From positions 1 to 64,000 of the IMG/VR virus record IMGVR_UViG_3300009103_000003: a DNA stretch of 64,000 nt; one strand, 5' to 3'. This document shows positions 54,908 to 62,515 of the stretch, piece after piece (position 1 is the stretch's first letter; every line of letters begins with the position of its first letter). The notes beneath the pieces are model-generated. The model ran no database searches, had not been told where the DNA came from, and was given only the letters and a program-made list of their open reading frames with translations. Origin of the DNA: a virus. The translations under genes and the position numbers were made by a program.

Positions 54908-55606
54908 TTAATCAAGGTTAGGTTCGCATACGTGATAAAATTTACAGGACCGACAGGTCCACTTACTTATTTCTTGTGGTGGCGGGTCTTCTTTTTCTAC
55001 GCACGATTCGACGTAGCCCAGCACTGCTGCCACTTCCTCCCAGATCTCATTCGAGAATGCGATCTTGAATAGCCTCTGGGCTCCTGTAGCACGGTTCACA
55101 TACAGCAATTGCGTGCGCGGGATATCCAAACAAAACATATAGCAATGGATTTGCCAGATATGCTCAATCTTCGGCTGAACTAGGGTACGGTAGACTGACT
55201 CACCCACGGTCTTTATCTCTAAGACCCAATCTTCTTTTCTGAACACCCCGTCACAGTGACCATAAAGGTGTAGATCCGGAAACTCACAAGTGACTTCTTC
55301 TTCGAAGCCATCATAGTTGTTTAGGTACCCCTGAATCATTCCGTGAAGCGCGTGCCCCATATCGAAAATCATTCTGAGGTCCGCGCCCACCCTAGGCACT
55401 GGCTCCGCGCTAATGCGGTCATAGTACATCGCACGCTTGCAGCCCTTTACCGATGATGGGTGGTAATGCCCAACCCGCCTGCTCCAGGGCTTCTCATTTT
55501 CTTGCTCCAAAAGGTATTCAAACTCTTTTGCAACATTGAAGTTAATGTTGGTTTTTATATCTTCCCCACGGAGACATCGTATCGGCATATCTTCTTTGTC
55601 TTTCAT
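54908..55606 (-). CDS. Cas4-like PD-(D/E)XK exonuclease with four-cysteine cluster
   Basis: A protein of 232 residues. The order matches the RecB/Cas4 nuclease family: His84/His88 region GHALHG, Asp119 in GHCDGVF, Glu130-Ile-Lys132 in VLEIKTVG, and Gln152 in WQIHCYM. Cys56 in VKGCKRAMYY together with Cys218, Cys221 and Cys227 (WTCRSCKFYHVC) is arranged as in the Fe-S cluster of Cas4 and AddB. The enzyme would resect DNA ends and make single strands for the RecA-like protein encoded two genes upstream. No CRISPR genes are near. GAGGGGTCT precedes the ATG. Confidence 0.8.
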   Translation of the reverse strand: MKDKEDMPIRCLRGEDIKTNINFNVAKEFEYLLEQENEKPWSRRVGHYHPSSVKGCKRAMYYDRISAEPVPRVGADLRMIFDMGHALHGMIQGYLNNYDGFEEEVTCEFPDLHLYGHCDGVFRKEDWVLEIKTVGESVYRTLVQPKIEHIWQIHCYMFCLDIPRTQLLYVNRATGAQRLFKIAFSNEIWEEVAAVLGYVESCVEKEDPPPQEISKWTCRSCKFYHVCEPNLD

Positions 55607-56364
55607 AGACCCCTCTTACTCACTTCCAAGAAGAAGTAGTAACTGATTAATGCGTAGGTTGAATTCGTTGTCTCAACCAAGGCGCAGTTATTAGCAATAA
55701 TCCAATCGACCAATCCGGTTCCTATGGAAAAAGACTTCTTGTTCTTGCAGTTTAATTCTTTTGTTTCATTTAGTTCTTCGAGAATCGCTTCTGTCAGTTC
55801 TTGTGCGGGGACGATTGCGACTTCTTGTTTATTACCGAGTTCGATAATATACACGGGCACCTTTCCCTGTTGGTATGCCTGCTTTGTAAGGAAATGCAGG
55901 TCTTTAATTACTACTGACTTTTTGGAGTGCTTTGTTGTCTTCGCCTCAATCAGAAGATCAGGCGTGACAATGTCCCGCTTGCTCCCCCAACGAGAACCAG
56001 AAGCAGGCTGTCTTTTACCGCCCACATCTTTCGCAATCCGCTCCTCTTGTTTCTTGCTTTTTTCGTGGTTGGTTAACACTGCTTTAGCCTCCAAGGTAAG
56101 GTTGTAGTACTTATCGTTATCAAAAATTTTGCTTGGAGATTTATCCCAGAGCATTTTGCCCAGAATCATTCTTACGAGTTCTAGATCCGCCTCATTTACG
56201 TAAGACAGGACCGCAAGCCCACTGTTGCTATGCGTGATGTTGTAGAGTCCTACCGTTTTTCCAACGTTCGGGGTTTTGTGCATACAAAGCCCTGGCAGAA
56301 ACGGTAAGCCCTCTACGGCATAGTTGGTGAACTTGGGTCCGATCTTTACGTAAATTTTAGCCAT
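55603..56364 (-). CDS. PD-(D/E)XK endonuclease, Holliday-resolvase-like
   Basis: A protein of 253 residues. Residues 105-170 hold the pattern of Hjc-like nucleases: Glu108 in QEERIAKDVGGKRQPASGSR, Asp131 in KRDIVTP, Glu140-Ala-Lys142 in LLIEAKTTKHSKKS. A helix and final strand follow (LTKQAYQQGKVPVYII). The N-terminal 95 residues and C-terminal 80 residues are unknown additions. It could cut branched DNA or recombination intermediates; a second resolvase in one operon alongside RusA is notable. It overlaps both neighbours (4 and 8 bases). Confidence 0.65.
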   Translation of the reverse strand: MAKIYVKIGPKFTNYAVEGLPFLPGLCMHKTPNVGKTVGLYNITHSNSGLAVLSYVNEADLELVRMILGKMLWDKSPSKIFDNDKYYNLTLEAKAVLTNHEKSKKQEERIAKDVGGKRQPASGSRWGSKRDIVTPDLLIEAKTTKHSKKSVVIKDLHFLTKQAYQQGKVPVYIIELGNKQEVAIVPAQELTEAILEELNETKELNCKNKKSFSIGTGLVDWIIANNCALVETTNSTYALISYYFFLEVSKRGL

Positions 56365-57415
56365 TATCCCCTGCTTCCAATAACACAGCAGCCCTTACTT
56401 CTTCACAGAGCGTGGGGGATTTTCTAAGCATTTCGACTACCCCGGCGATGCCGCCTTTGATTTTATCGTCGTAATCAAGAACATAGTAAACAGGCCCAGA
56501 GCTTTTTATTACACCTAATGACTTGGCGGTGTTCGCTAAGTCCTCAATGAGGTCAACGCCCTGATTAAACATAAAGGTGTAACCACCTTCAGCGCCCTCG
56601 GAAATGCCATGTTTGCCCTTGCTGATTTTCCATTTTATTTCCTTACCCACTTTTTGGCCACCGGTTTTAATGGTGCTTCCTGTGCGTAAGTGTAGGTCAA
56701 CGGCTTTGGCGTGCTTTAATGCAAACCCACCACCCTGTGAATACGGGAAGTATTTTGCGCTTCTTGCGTCGATGTTCGCCCTGACTGGGTTAATCATTAA
56801 GACACATGTTTTATTTGGCTCCCCGCTCTCATCAGGAGTCCTCATGGCGCTATAGAACTTCTGACAAAATGTAGACATCAAGGATGCCCAGGTCGCAATT
56901 TTAGCGTCCTCATGAAGCCCCTTCTTTACGTTGTCTTTTGTTTCACCAGAACCAAGCTCGTTGATAACCATTAGCTGGAACTTATTAGACCTAATAAGAT
57001 CTAACATAGCTGTTAAAAGCGACTCTGCTGGTTGCTCTAAGGCTTCCTCGCTACCGATATCGATAAACATGAGGTTGCCGACTTCCGGGTCAATCCCACA
57101 CATCTCCATGAAGGGGATGTCTGGCTTGTACCCAAAACTCATCCAAGCAACGTTAGCGCTATCACCATAATCTCGCTGTACTTGCGCAATGACTAGGTTG
57201 GATAGAAAATCCTTACCAGCCCCGTCTGGCCCAAACAGTTGGTGCATAGACCCCGCAGGGAAACCACCCTTCAGAGCCATGTCAAGGCTGAGAATTCCTG
57301 TCGGAAGTCTAGTCAAGAATGGCGCTGAGACCTCGGACATTTTGGAAATCTTAGCGGCCCCGCCAAGGCTTTTCTGAATGCCTTTTATTAATTTTGATAA
57401 ATCGTCTTTAGCCAT
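56357..57415 (-). CDS. RecA/UvsX-like recombination protein with altered ATP-binding motifs
   Basis: A protein of 352 residues. The fold order is RecA-like: PTGILSLDMALKGGFPAGSM, P-loop GPDGAGKDF (62-70), a strand-turn where RecA has its catalytic Glu96 (WMSFGYKPDI), LMVINEL (148-154), MINPVRANID, and GGGFALKHAKAVDLHLR in the L2 region. The P-loop ends in Asp69 instead of Thr/Ser, the Walker B acid is Asn152 (with Glu153 next), and no Glu sits at the E96 position. It would coat single strands and pair homologous DNA, or it may have become an accessory form. GGAGGAGTAA precedes the ATG. Confidence 0.75.
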   Translation of the reverse strand: MAKDDLSKLIKGIQKSLGGAAKISKMSEVSAPFLTRLPTGILSLDMALKGGFPAGSMHQLFGPDGAGKDFLSNLVIAQVQRDYGDSANVAWMSFGYKPDIPFMEMCGIDPEVGNLMFIDIGSEEALEQPAESLLTAMLDLIRSNKFQLMVINELGSGETKDNVKKGLHEDAKIATWASLMSTFCQKFYSAMRTPDESGEPNKTCVLMINPVRANIDARSAKYFPYSQGGGFALKHAKAVDLHLRTGSTIKTGGQKVGKEIKWKISKGKHGISEGAEGGYTFMFNQGVDLIEDLANTAKSLGVIKSSGPVYYVLDYDDKIKGGIAGVVEMLRKSPTLCEEVRAAVLLEAGDNG

Positions 57416-57739
57416 TTACTCCTCCGATGGTGGGGCGTCTCGCAGTTCGATCAGTCTATCTATTTCCTCAATATCCTCTTCGAGCACACTCATATCGTCA
57501 CTGACGGTTTTGGCTCGATCAAACTCTGAATAGGCCATGTCGCTTAACCCATCGCTTGCATCGGATAAGTGCCGATATTCAATCTGAAGCTCTTGGAGCT
57601 TCCGGTTTTTTGAGGACCTCAGAACATCCAGAGCCTCACCAGAGGCCACCTTTTCCATGGCTTCAGTTTCATCTGACACCATTCCTGACATAATTAGGTC
57701 GTCTACCAAGGCTTTCGGTATTGCGTATTTTGTTTTCAT
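57416..57739 (-). CDS. Small helical hypothetical protein, 107 residues
   Basis: Not recognised. Start ATG at 57739, six bases after AGGAGGG and inside the end of the GIY-YIG gene (4 bases of overlap). The N-terminus KTKYAIPKALVDDLIMSGM is followed by a long charged coiled-coil-like C-terminus (EEDIEEIDRLIELRD). It ends one base before the RecA-like gene begins. A partner or regulator of the recombination protein is possible. Confidence 0.65.
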   Translation of the reverse strand: MKTKYAIPKALVDDLIMSGMVSDETEAMEKVASGEALDVLRSSKNRKLQELQIEYRHLSDASDGLSDMAYSEFDRAKTVSDDMSVLEEDIEEIDRLIELRDAPPSEE

Positions 57740-57990
57740 TTGTTGCCCTCCTTCGAGCAAATCTTCTCTTTGTCTTTTTTAGACAATTTTTTGAAGCCTA
57801 TCTCGTATTTGAGGGCCTCTGATTTATTATCAAACTTTATGGTCATAGCCAAGGAAACCGGCCTTCGGCTTCGTGTATATTTAGCCCCACAAGCCCTAGT
57901 GTTGTGGTCTTCTATGCGTCTCTCTACGTTAGTTGTAATACCCGCATAGAGAGAGTTGTCAGAACATCTGACCGCATAGAAGAACCACAT
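57736..57990 (-). CDS. GIY-YIG nuclease family protein (UPF0213/YhbQ type)
   Basis: A protein of 84 residues. FYAVRCSDNSLYAGITTNVE has the G-I-Y ... Y-I-G core in its A-V-R/Y-A-G form, followed by RRIEDHN and GAKYTRSRRPV, which are typical of the small single-domain YhbQ-like subgroup. Such proteins nick DNA or act in repair; activity of this subgroup is not well defined. It may help process recombining DNA. It sits 2 bases from the tiny membrane ORF upstream of it in the operon. Confidence 0.8.
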   Translation of the reverse strand: MWFFYAVRCSDNSLYAGITTNVERRIEDHNTRACGAKYTRSRRPVSLAMTIKFDNKSEALKYEIGFKKLSKKDKEKICSKEGNK

Positions 57991-57992
57991 AT

Positions 57993-58061
57993 CTAGTGGT
58001 GGTCCCTTAGATAAATAATTACTGCTGCTCCAACAAAGGCACCAATAGTAAATTCAAGCAT
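57993..58061 (-). CDS. 22-residue single-pass membrane peptide
   Basis: ATG at 58061 follows GGGGGAGCA, and the frame encodes MLEFTIGAFVGAAVIIYLRD plus two His, ending at TAG. Nearly all of it is one hydrophobic helix with a basic end. It fills exactly the gap between the methyltransferase stop (58070) and the GIY-YIG start (57990). It therefore looks like a real, usually missed gene. Function unknown. Confidence 0.5.
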   Translation of the reverse strand: MLEFTIGAFVGAAVIIYLRDHH

Positions 58062-58069
58062 TGCTCCCC

Positions 58070-58588
58070 CTACTTCCTGGGTAGTGTGTTAGTGGTTGTG
58101 AACCTCGGCAGTCTTCTACTTTCATCAAATATTAGCAAGCATGAAGGCGCTGGCGCAGAGGCCGGTGCTCCCTCAAACCTGATCCTACCCTCGATTAGTC
58201 GGACCTCAGCGGCCTTCATAGCCCACCGATGCCACCACTTAGTATCAGACCTACAGAAGGTCAGAACCACCACTACAAGCCCATTGAGGGATTCCTCGTA
58301 AGCCTTTTGAATCCACTTACCAATGTCCCTTCCATACGGAGGGTTCAACCAAACCGCAGCACCAGTTGGGTCACAACCAGTTTCTACTATCACACTTCCC
58401 CAGGACTCTTTTAGGGAGTCTTGCTCGCTGGTGATATACAGAGCGCTTTTCGCATTGTTGGGGGAGGCAGCAGCATCCATGACAAAGAAGAACTCCTCAT
58501 TCAAGGCATCAAACAGCGCCTGTGGCGTTGCCCAATCCTGCCTATCAGAGGAGAAAAGTTGTTCTTCGTTCCAACTAGTTTTGCTCAT
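58070..58588 (-). CDS. Phage Dam-like DNA N6-adenine methyltransferase
   Basis: A protein of 172 residues. The pattern DWATPQALFDALNEEFFF, then VMDAAASPNNAK and AVWLNPPYGRDIGKWIQKAY, and SDTKWWHRWAMKAAEVRLIE follows the phage Dam family, with N-P-P-Y at 82-85 as the catalytic motif of N6-adenine methylases. The commonly seen P-A-R-T-D-T-K-W-W is F-C-R-S-D-T-K-W-W here. No restriction enzyme is nearby, so its job is probably to protect phage DNA from host restriction or to mark newly made DNA. The target site is unknown. Confidence 0.85.
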   Translation of the reverse strand: MSKTSWNEEQLFSSDRQDWATPQALFDALNEEFFFVMDAAASPNNAKSALYITSEQDSLKESWGSVIVETGCDPTGAAVWLNPPYGRDIGKWIQKAYEESLNGLVVVVLTFCRSDTKWWHRWAMKAAEVRLIEGRIRFEGAPASAPAPSCLLIFDESRRLPRFTTTNTLPRK

Positions 58589-58835
58589 TTTCTGGTTCCC
58601 AATTAAAGTAATACCTTGGGTGGTGCTGGAACTGCAACGTGCCTAGTTCTTGAGTGTCCTTTTTTGTAACCACAATAAAAGGAGCCAAGAAGCTTTGGAC
58701 AAGGAAGTCCTCCTGAAGTTCTTGAGTGTCCCACGTTTTACCGTAGCTACTTTCTAGACCTTCTCGATTTTGAGGATTTCCGTTTATTTTTTCTACGAGC
58801 GCTCTTCGAGCTTTTTCTGTTTTGTCTACTACCAT
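58575..58835 (-). CDS. Small conserved-type phage protein, 86 residues
   Basis: ATG at 58835 behind AGGAGCAAACAGTA. It begins helical and basic. The second half, FLVQSFLAPFIVVTKKDTQE then GTLQFQHHPRYYFNWEPE, matches a pattern recalled from uncharacterised small phage proteins (A-P-F-V-V-V ... G-T-L-x-F-x-H-x-P-R-x-Y-F). Its first 89 bases overlap the end of the previous gene in another frame. Function unknown. Confidence 0.7.
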   Translation of the reverse strand: MVVDKTEKARRALVEKINGNPQNREGLESSYGKTWDTQELQEDFLVQSFLAPFIVVTKKDTQELGTLQFQHHPRYYFNWEPENEQN

Positions 58836-59544
58836 TACTGTTTGCTCCTATCGCGGGGGCGGTTCTTGCTCTTTCTAATGCCACCCGAAGGATATCCTGG
58901 GGGCCAACAGAAATCGGCTTTGGTGGAGGGGGCGGTGGGCCCAACTCAATCTCATCTTTATCATTAATAAAGTACCCCCGAGAACGCCACACAGGCCCGA
59001 TGAGAGGCAGGTCGTCACACTTATGGTGCTCGTGCCAGTCCCTCTGTCGGGTCCGTTTGTGCATATCCTCGAACTGTTCTTCACCAAACTCTTGCTTGGC
59101 TTGGGCCATGTAGTCAGCCCAGTCCTTAGAGTAGTCCGTAACCGCTGGCTGTCTAAGCCCGATAGGGAAGTGCATCCCAGGAGCAAAAACATACATATGG
59201 TACTGGTTAGCGGTATCCACTAACGCGTACTGGGCGGGGTAGAGTTCCATGGCCCAACAAGCGGTTCCACACAACTCTGATTTAATTCTATAGAAGTCTC
59301 GCCAGTCACTCCACGGTTCTCGCGTGTTTAGCTTTAGCGATAACTCCACTAACGGAGGCCATCCCTCAGGAGATGGGTAGTCATAGACGTAGACTTGGCA
59401 CTTATCGTTGACCCAGGTTTCCGCAGTCTCAGCGCCTGTTGGTTTATATCCATTTACAATCGGCTTACCGGGCCAAAGTGGCTCCCAGTAATCATCTGAA
59501 ACAGTCTCATGGCCTAGGCAGGAATCCGCCTCATTCGCCTTCAA
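58747..59544 (-). CDS. Uncharacterised phage protein of DUF7694-like type with basic tail
   Basis: About 265 residues from TTG at 59544, six bases after GGAGG; a TTG at 59565 would add seven residues. The middle (SLKLNTREPWSDWRDFYRIK, then CWAMELYPAQYALVDTANQY and HMYVF) matches a domain common in phage replication regions, perhaps DUF7694. A proline run of six follows at about residues 210-216. The last 35 residues are Lys/Ser/Arg-rich (KSARRKNKRKSSKSRRSRK) and could bind nucleic acid. That tail is encoded in the overlap with the next gene. Confidence 0.65.
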   Translation of the reverse strand: MKANEADSCLGHETVSDDYWEPLWPGKPIVNGYKPTGAETAETWVNDKCQVYVYDYPSPEGWPPLVELSLKLNTREPWSDWRDFYRIKSELCGTACWAMELYPAQYALVDTANQYHMYVFAPGMHFPIGLRQPAVTDYSKDWADYMAQAKQEFGEEQFEDMHKRTRQRDWHEHHKCDDLPLIGPVWRSRGYFINDKDEIELGPPPPPPKPISVGPQDILRVALERARTAPAIGANSNGSRQNRKSSKSARRKNKRKSSKSRRSRK

Positions 59545-59758
59545 CTTTCGCCTCCGCAAGGTCAAGTCCGTTGGTTACGAAATTAAATGCTGCCACGACT
59601 TCTTCTTTATAGGGCGGTCTGCCCCATGTGTTTTGATACTCCTTAACGACCTTGTCCATAGCATCACCAAGGATGTCTGCGGGACCATCGCCGTTGTAGA
59701 GTTCTGTCTTTTGGAGGCTGATACCCCCACCATTATTTGAAATTGACCACCATCCCAT
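59531..59758 (-). CDS. Small conserved-type phage protein, 75 residues
   Basis: ATG at 59758 after AGGAGGACCCC. The sequence MGWWSISNNGGGISLQ then NGDGPADILGDAMDKVVKEY, with GRPPYKEEVVAAFNFVT, has the look of a widely shared small phage protein: G-D-G-P-A-D, then a helix ending in a P-x-K-E-E motif. Its family name cannot be given with certainty. It overlaps the next gene by 14 bases. Confidence 0.65.
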   Translation of the reverse strand: MGWWSISNNGGGISLQKTELYNGDGPADILGDAMDKVVKEYQNTWGRPPYKEEVVAAFNFVTNGLDLAEAKVEGE

Positions 59759-59767
59759 GGGGTCCTC

Positions 59768-59953
59768 CTATTCTTCAGAGTCTAGTTGTTCTAAGGTTTG
59801 AATCTCGAAGTGGGAAACCTCTCCGGTAGATTCACACGTTACAGACGCCACAGTTTCCTCATGGCGTATTCTTTCTAATGCGTACACGAGGGCTTGCTTC
59901 GGGTTATTCGCCTTTAGCTCCTCCTCAATAATTATTCGGTAATGATGCTTCAT
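59768..59953 (-). CDS. Small hypothetical protein, 61 residues
   Basis: Not recognised. ATG at 59953 after GAGGGCGAACA, overlapping the previous stop as ATGA. A basic, beta-type beginning (MKHHYRIIIEEELKANN) leads to a helix (PKQALVYALERIRHEE) and a final strand with one Cys. The compact alpha-beta look suits a small soluble domain. Confidence 0.65.
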   Translation of the reverse strand: MKHHYRIIIEEELKANNPKQALVYALERIRHEETVASVTCESTGEVSHFEIQTLEQLDSEE

Positions 59954-60522
59954 TGTTCGCCCTCTACGATGTTCACGATATGTTCAAATAGCAGTTTGCA
60001 ATGGGCTGCTTTATCAAACCGTCTACGAGGCCCCTGTGTGAAGAACTCTAGAGGCATTGTTTTTGTCACTAGAGCAGCCTGAGACGCGACGGCGTTTATG
60101 CTGTCTACGGTAGTTCCCAAACTTGGTTCTCTTGGGCTTATATATCTAGCGCATAATAGCCCTAGAACCTTCCAGAAACCCGCACGAAGATGCAATGCCT
60201 CCCGACGCAACTGCCCCCTCTCACGAGAAGGCTTGGTCATAAAACCAAAGTCGTCGCCCATGGCTTCAGCAAACCCATCGAGAAAACGACTGCACGCCAC
60301 TGTAAGGCGAGCAATATCTTCCTGGTTAGACGGGGGCGCAACCTCAAATATGTCACAGTCACCCACCCAGGATAGCTCTACGTAATGTCTAAGTGAGTTA
60401 CGTGTTACTATTCGCTTGGAGCGTCCGGTAATGGACGGGTGTTTTTCTACACCACCATTCTCGACAAGAATCGGTGAGGTCTCCAGAACATCCACAATTT
60501 CCTCAATCATCCCTTCGACCAT
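59950..60522 (-). CDS. Uncharacterised protein, 190 residues
   Basis: Not recognised. The start is taken at 60522 (ATG after GGGGAAGT); an ATG at 60534 has its GAGGGGA directly adjacent, which is less suitable. It is helical with several tryptophan/arginine-rich turns (FWKVLGLLCARYISPREPSL). It overlaps the zinc-ribbon gene by 16 bases and the 61-residue gene by 4. Probably a soluble replication-region protein; no motif was seen. Confidence 0.65.
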   Translation of the reverse strand: MVEGMIEEIVDVLETSPILVENGGVEKHPSITGRSKRIVTRNSLRHYVELSWVGDCDIFEVAPPSNQEDIARLTVACSRFLDGFAEAMGDDFGFMTKPSRERGQLRREALHLRAGFWKVLGLLCARYISPREPSLGTTVDSINAVASQAALVTKTMPLEFFTQGPRRRFDKAAHCKLLFEHIVNIVEGEQ

Positions 60523-60635
60523 ACTTCCCCGCATTCCCCTCGACAGACAAATTCTTCGTCAGTTTCTTCGAGAGTCCCGCAGTGACAGTTTGGGCATTCG
60601 TCTCCTGCTTCCATCAATTCGTCTCCTGCTTCCAT
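60507..60635 (-). CDS. Tiny zinc-ribbon protein, 42 residues
   Basis: ATG at 60635 overlaps the polymerase stop (TGATG). The frame encodes a duplicated M-E-A-G-D-E start, then CPNCHCGTLEETDEEFVCRG and ECGEVWSKG. Cys14, Cys17, Cys31 and Cys35 form a C-x-x-C ... C-x-x-x-C ribbon. It fills the gap between the polymerase and the next gene. The second ATG (60614) is an alternative start giving 35 residues. Confidence 0.6.
   Translation of the reverse strand: MEAGDELMEAGDECPNCHCGTLEETDEEFVCRGECGEVWSKG
60597..60635 (-). repeat. 18-bp tandem duplication with start codon
   Basis: ATGGAAGCAGGAGACGAA occurs twice (60635-60618 and 60614-60597), 3 bases apart, so the start codon and the first six codons are doubled in frame. 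AGGAG inside the first copy could serve as ribosome binding site for the second ATG. Confidence 0.9.
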
Positions 60636-62515
60636 CACTTACACTCCGACCAGTTAGCGCCATACTTACCTGAGGTCTCTAGCGGAACCGCTAGATCAAA
60701 CGAGAAAGGCTGCGCCATAAGGTTCGAAATCCTGTCGTTGAATTCTTTATCTTCTACGAACTCATCCGGTACCTCGAACACGATTTCATCGTGAACTTGG
60801 ATAACCATCTTCGCCCCAGAGGCTTCGATGAGCGGGTCTTCCCACAATCGAATCATCGCCATTCTAGTAATATCCGCTGCGGTTCCCTGGATGGGTGAGT
60901 TCTTTACTTGACGCTCTGCGTTACCTCTATCAGAACTAATATTTGAGTTCAGCCCAGGCACCTGCCTACGCCGACCCAAAATAGTCGTGCAGTACTCCAA
61001 TTCTGTTGCTTCTTTAATGGCGTACTTGAAATACTTGGTGATTTTTGGGAACGCTGCGAAGTACTGTCTAATGAGCAGCTTCGCTTCATCGTTTGAACAT
61101 CCAAGAGTCCCGGCCAATCGACCAGACCCTTGTCCATACATAAGACCAAAGTTGATGGCCTTTGCACCTTTTCTATGGCCTAGAAGCTTCTTGTCATAAT
61201 CCGACAGTGCTTCACCATTATCATCCTTCTCTCGCGCAACCATGATGTCTTCATAAGGCACTTTGAACATTTTGGCGGCTGTGCTGGTGTGTACATCCTG
61301 ACCGCTCTTGATCGCCTTTATTAATGACGGGTCGCCAGAGAAGTGTGCTAATATCCGCATTTCAAGCTGCGCATAATCCGCAGCGTATAGCTTTGCCATA
61401 CCCGAGCTTACATATGCGCTTCTAATATACTGCGGTTGGTTTTGCAGGTTTGGTTCCGACGAGCTTAGTCTTCCGGTTCTTGCGCCTGTTTGGTTGAAGG
61501 TTGCGTGTATTCTATTGTCCGTATGAATACGGTCCAACAGGTTCGTAATATATGTCGATAATTTCTTGTCCTGATCTCGGTACCTAAGGAGCTTGGTTGC
61601 GTACTCGCAGCCTCCCCGTTTCCACACTTCAAGGGCCGCAGCGTTAAGTTGTGGGCTTCCCTTTTCCGTGTATGAGACGGGTTTATAGTTCAAGGTCTTA
61701 AAGAAAAACTCACCCATCTCCTTAGTGGAGTTTAGGTTTACAAGCTTCCCCATCGCCCTCCCAAACCATTTCTGTATACCCAGGAGTTCTTCCTCTATTT
61801 TGGGAGCCTGCTCCAACAACGCTTCTTTATCAATTCTGACACCCACCCTCTCCATCTCCCAGAGGATCTTGGTGAAGGGGACCTCGGTCTTGAAATAGTA
61901 ATCCCACAGAGTGGGGTGCTCTGCGTGGCCGGTTTCCATATCCAGCAATAACTCCCTTAGCTGGAAGAATAATAGATATGTAGCGTAGGCATCCAGCGAG
62001 GCGTAGTTTGTTACAATTTCCTCGTTTTCTGGGTCTAGCAAGAGATCCTGTAGGGACCGCTTTCTCATTTGTGTCCCGAAAACATTTTTGAATGGGACCA
62101 TATTGATATCTAGGTAATCCCTTGAGAGGGATTTGAGGTCATGCCCTTTTGTGTCGTCCACGAGGGCGTGCATAACCATTGTGTCGTAGACACGGTAGTG
62201 CTCTCGTATGCAGTGCCTGTTTAGGTCAATGCCCACGTTTAGCAGCATCCACTGGTCAAAGTTTGCGTTGTGCGCAATGAGCTTCAACTCTGGATTTTCT
62301 AGCATATCCTTAAAGTAGGGGAACACTTCTGGGTAGATTGCATAGCGACTTTCCCCATTACTTAGAGCTAAAATAACGGCGCAGTCTCTTGAGCGAGACA
62401 ACCCAGTTGTCTCTGTATCAAACGCGAGTATTACCGCGTCCTCATATTCTTCAATAACTTGTTGTGCTTGCTCCGGTGTCCGGACAGACACTGGGGTCGG
62501 TAATACGCGAAACAT
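60635..62515 (-). CDS. Family A DNA polymerase with 3'-5' exonuclease
   Basis: About 626 residues from ATG at 62515, five bases after GGAGGGT (the ATG before it is only 2 bases away). The proofreading domain has Exo I Asp33/Glu35 (FDTETTG), Exo II Asp87 (NANFDQW) and Exo III Tyr171-Asp175 (YASLD). The polymerase domain has TGARTGRLSSSEPNLQN, motif A Asp380 (DYAQLEMRIL), O-helix Lys/Tyr460 (KAINFGLMYGQ), and motif C His575-Asp576-Glu (QVHDEIVFEVP). No 5'-3' exonuclease domain is present, as in T7-type replicative enzymes. It copies the phage genome with the primase and SSB proteins encoded just before it. Confidence 0.95.
   Translation of the reverse strand: MFRVLPTPVSVRTPEQAQQVIEEYEDAVILAFDTETTGLSRSRDCAVILALSNGESRYAIYPEVFPYFKDMLENPELKLIAHNANFDQWMLLNVGIDLNRHCIREHYRVYDTMVMHALVDDTKGHDLKSLSRDYLDINMVPFKNVFGTQMRKRSLQDLLLDPENEEIVTNYASLDAYATYLLFFQLRELLLDMETGHAEHPTLWDYYFKTEVPFTKILWEMERVGVRIDKEALLEQAPKIEEELLGIQKWFGRAMGKLVNLNSTKEMGEFFFKTLNYKPVSYTEKGSPQLNAAALEVWKRGGCEYATKLLRYRDQDKKLSTYITNLLDRIHTDNRIHATFNQTGARTGRLSSSEPNLQNQPQYIRSAYVSSGMAKLYAADYAQLEMRILAHFSGDPSLIKAIKSGQDVHTSTAAKMFKVPYEDIMVAREKDDNGEALSDYDKKLLGHRKGAKAINFGLMYGQGSGRLAGTLGCSNDEAKLLIRQYFAAFPKITKYFKYAIKEATELEYCTTILGRRRQVPGLNSNISSDRGNAERQVKNSPIQGTAADITRMAMIRLWEDPLIEASGAKMVIQVHDEIVFEVPDEFVEDKEFNDRISNLMAQPFSFDLAVPLETSGKYGANWSECK

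Noticed and set aside
54908-55606. Cas4 gene as part of a phage CRISPR system
   Set aside because: No cas1/cas2 and no repeats are in the window; the replication operon context favours an end-resection nuclease.
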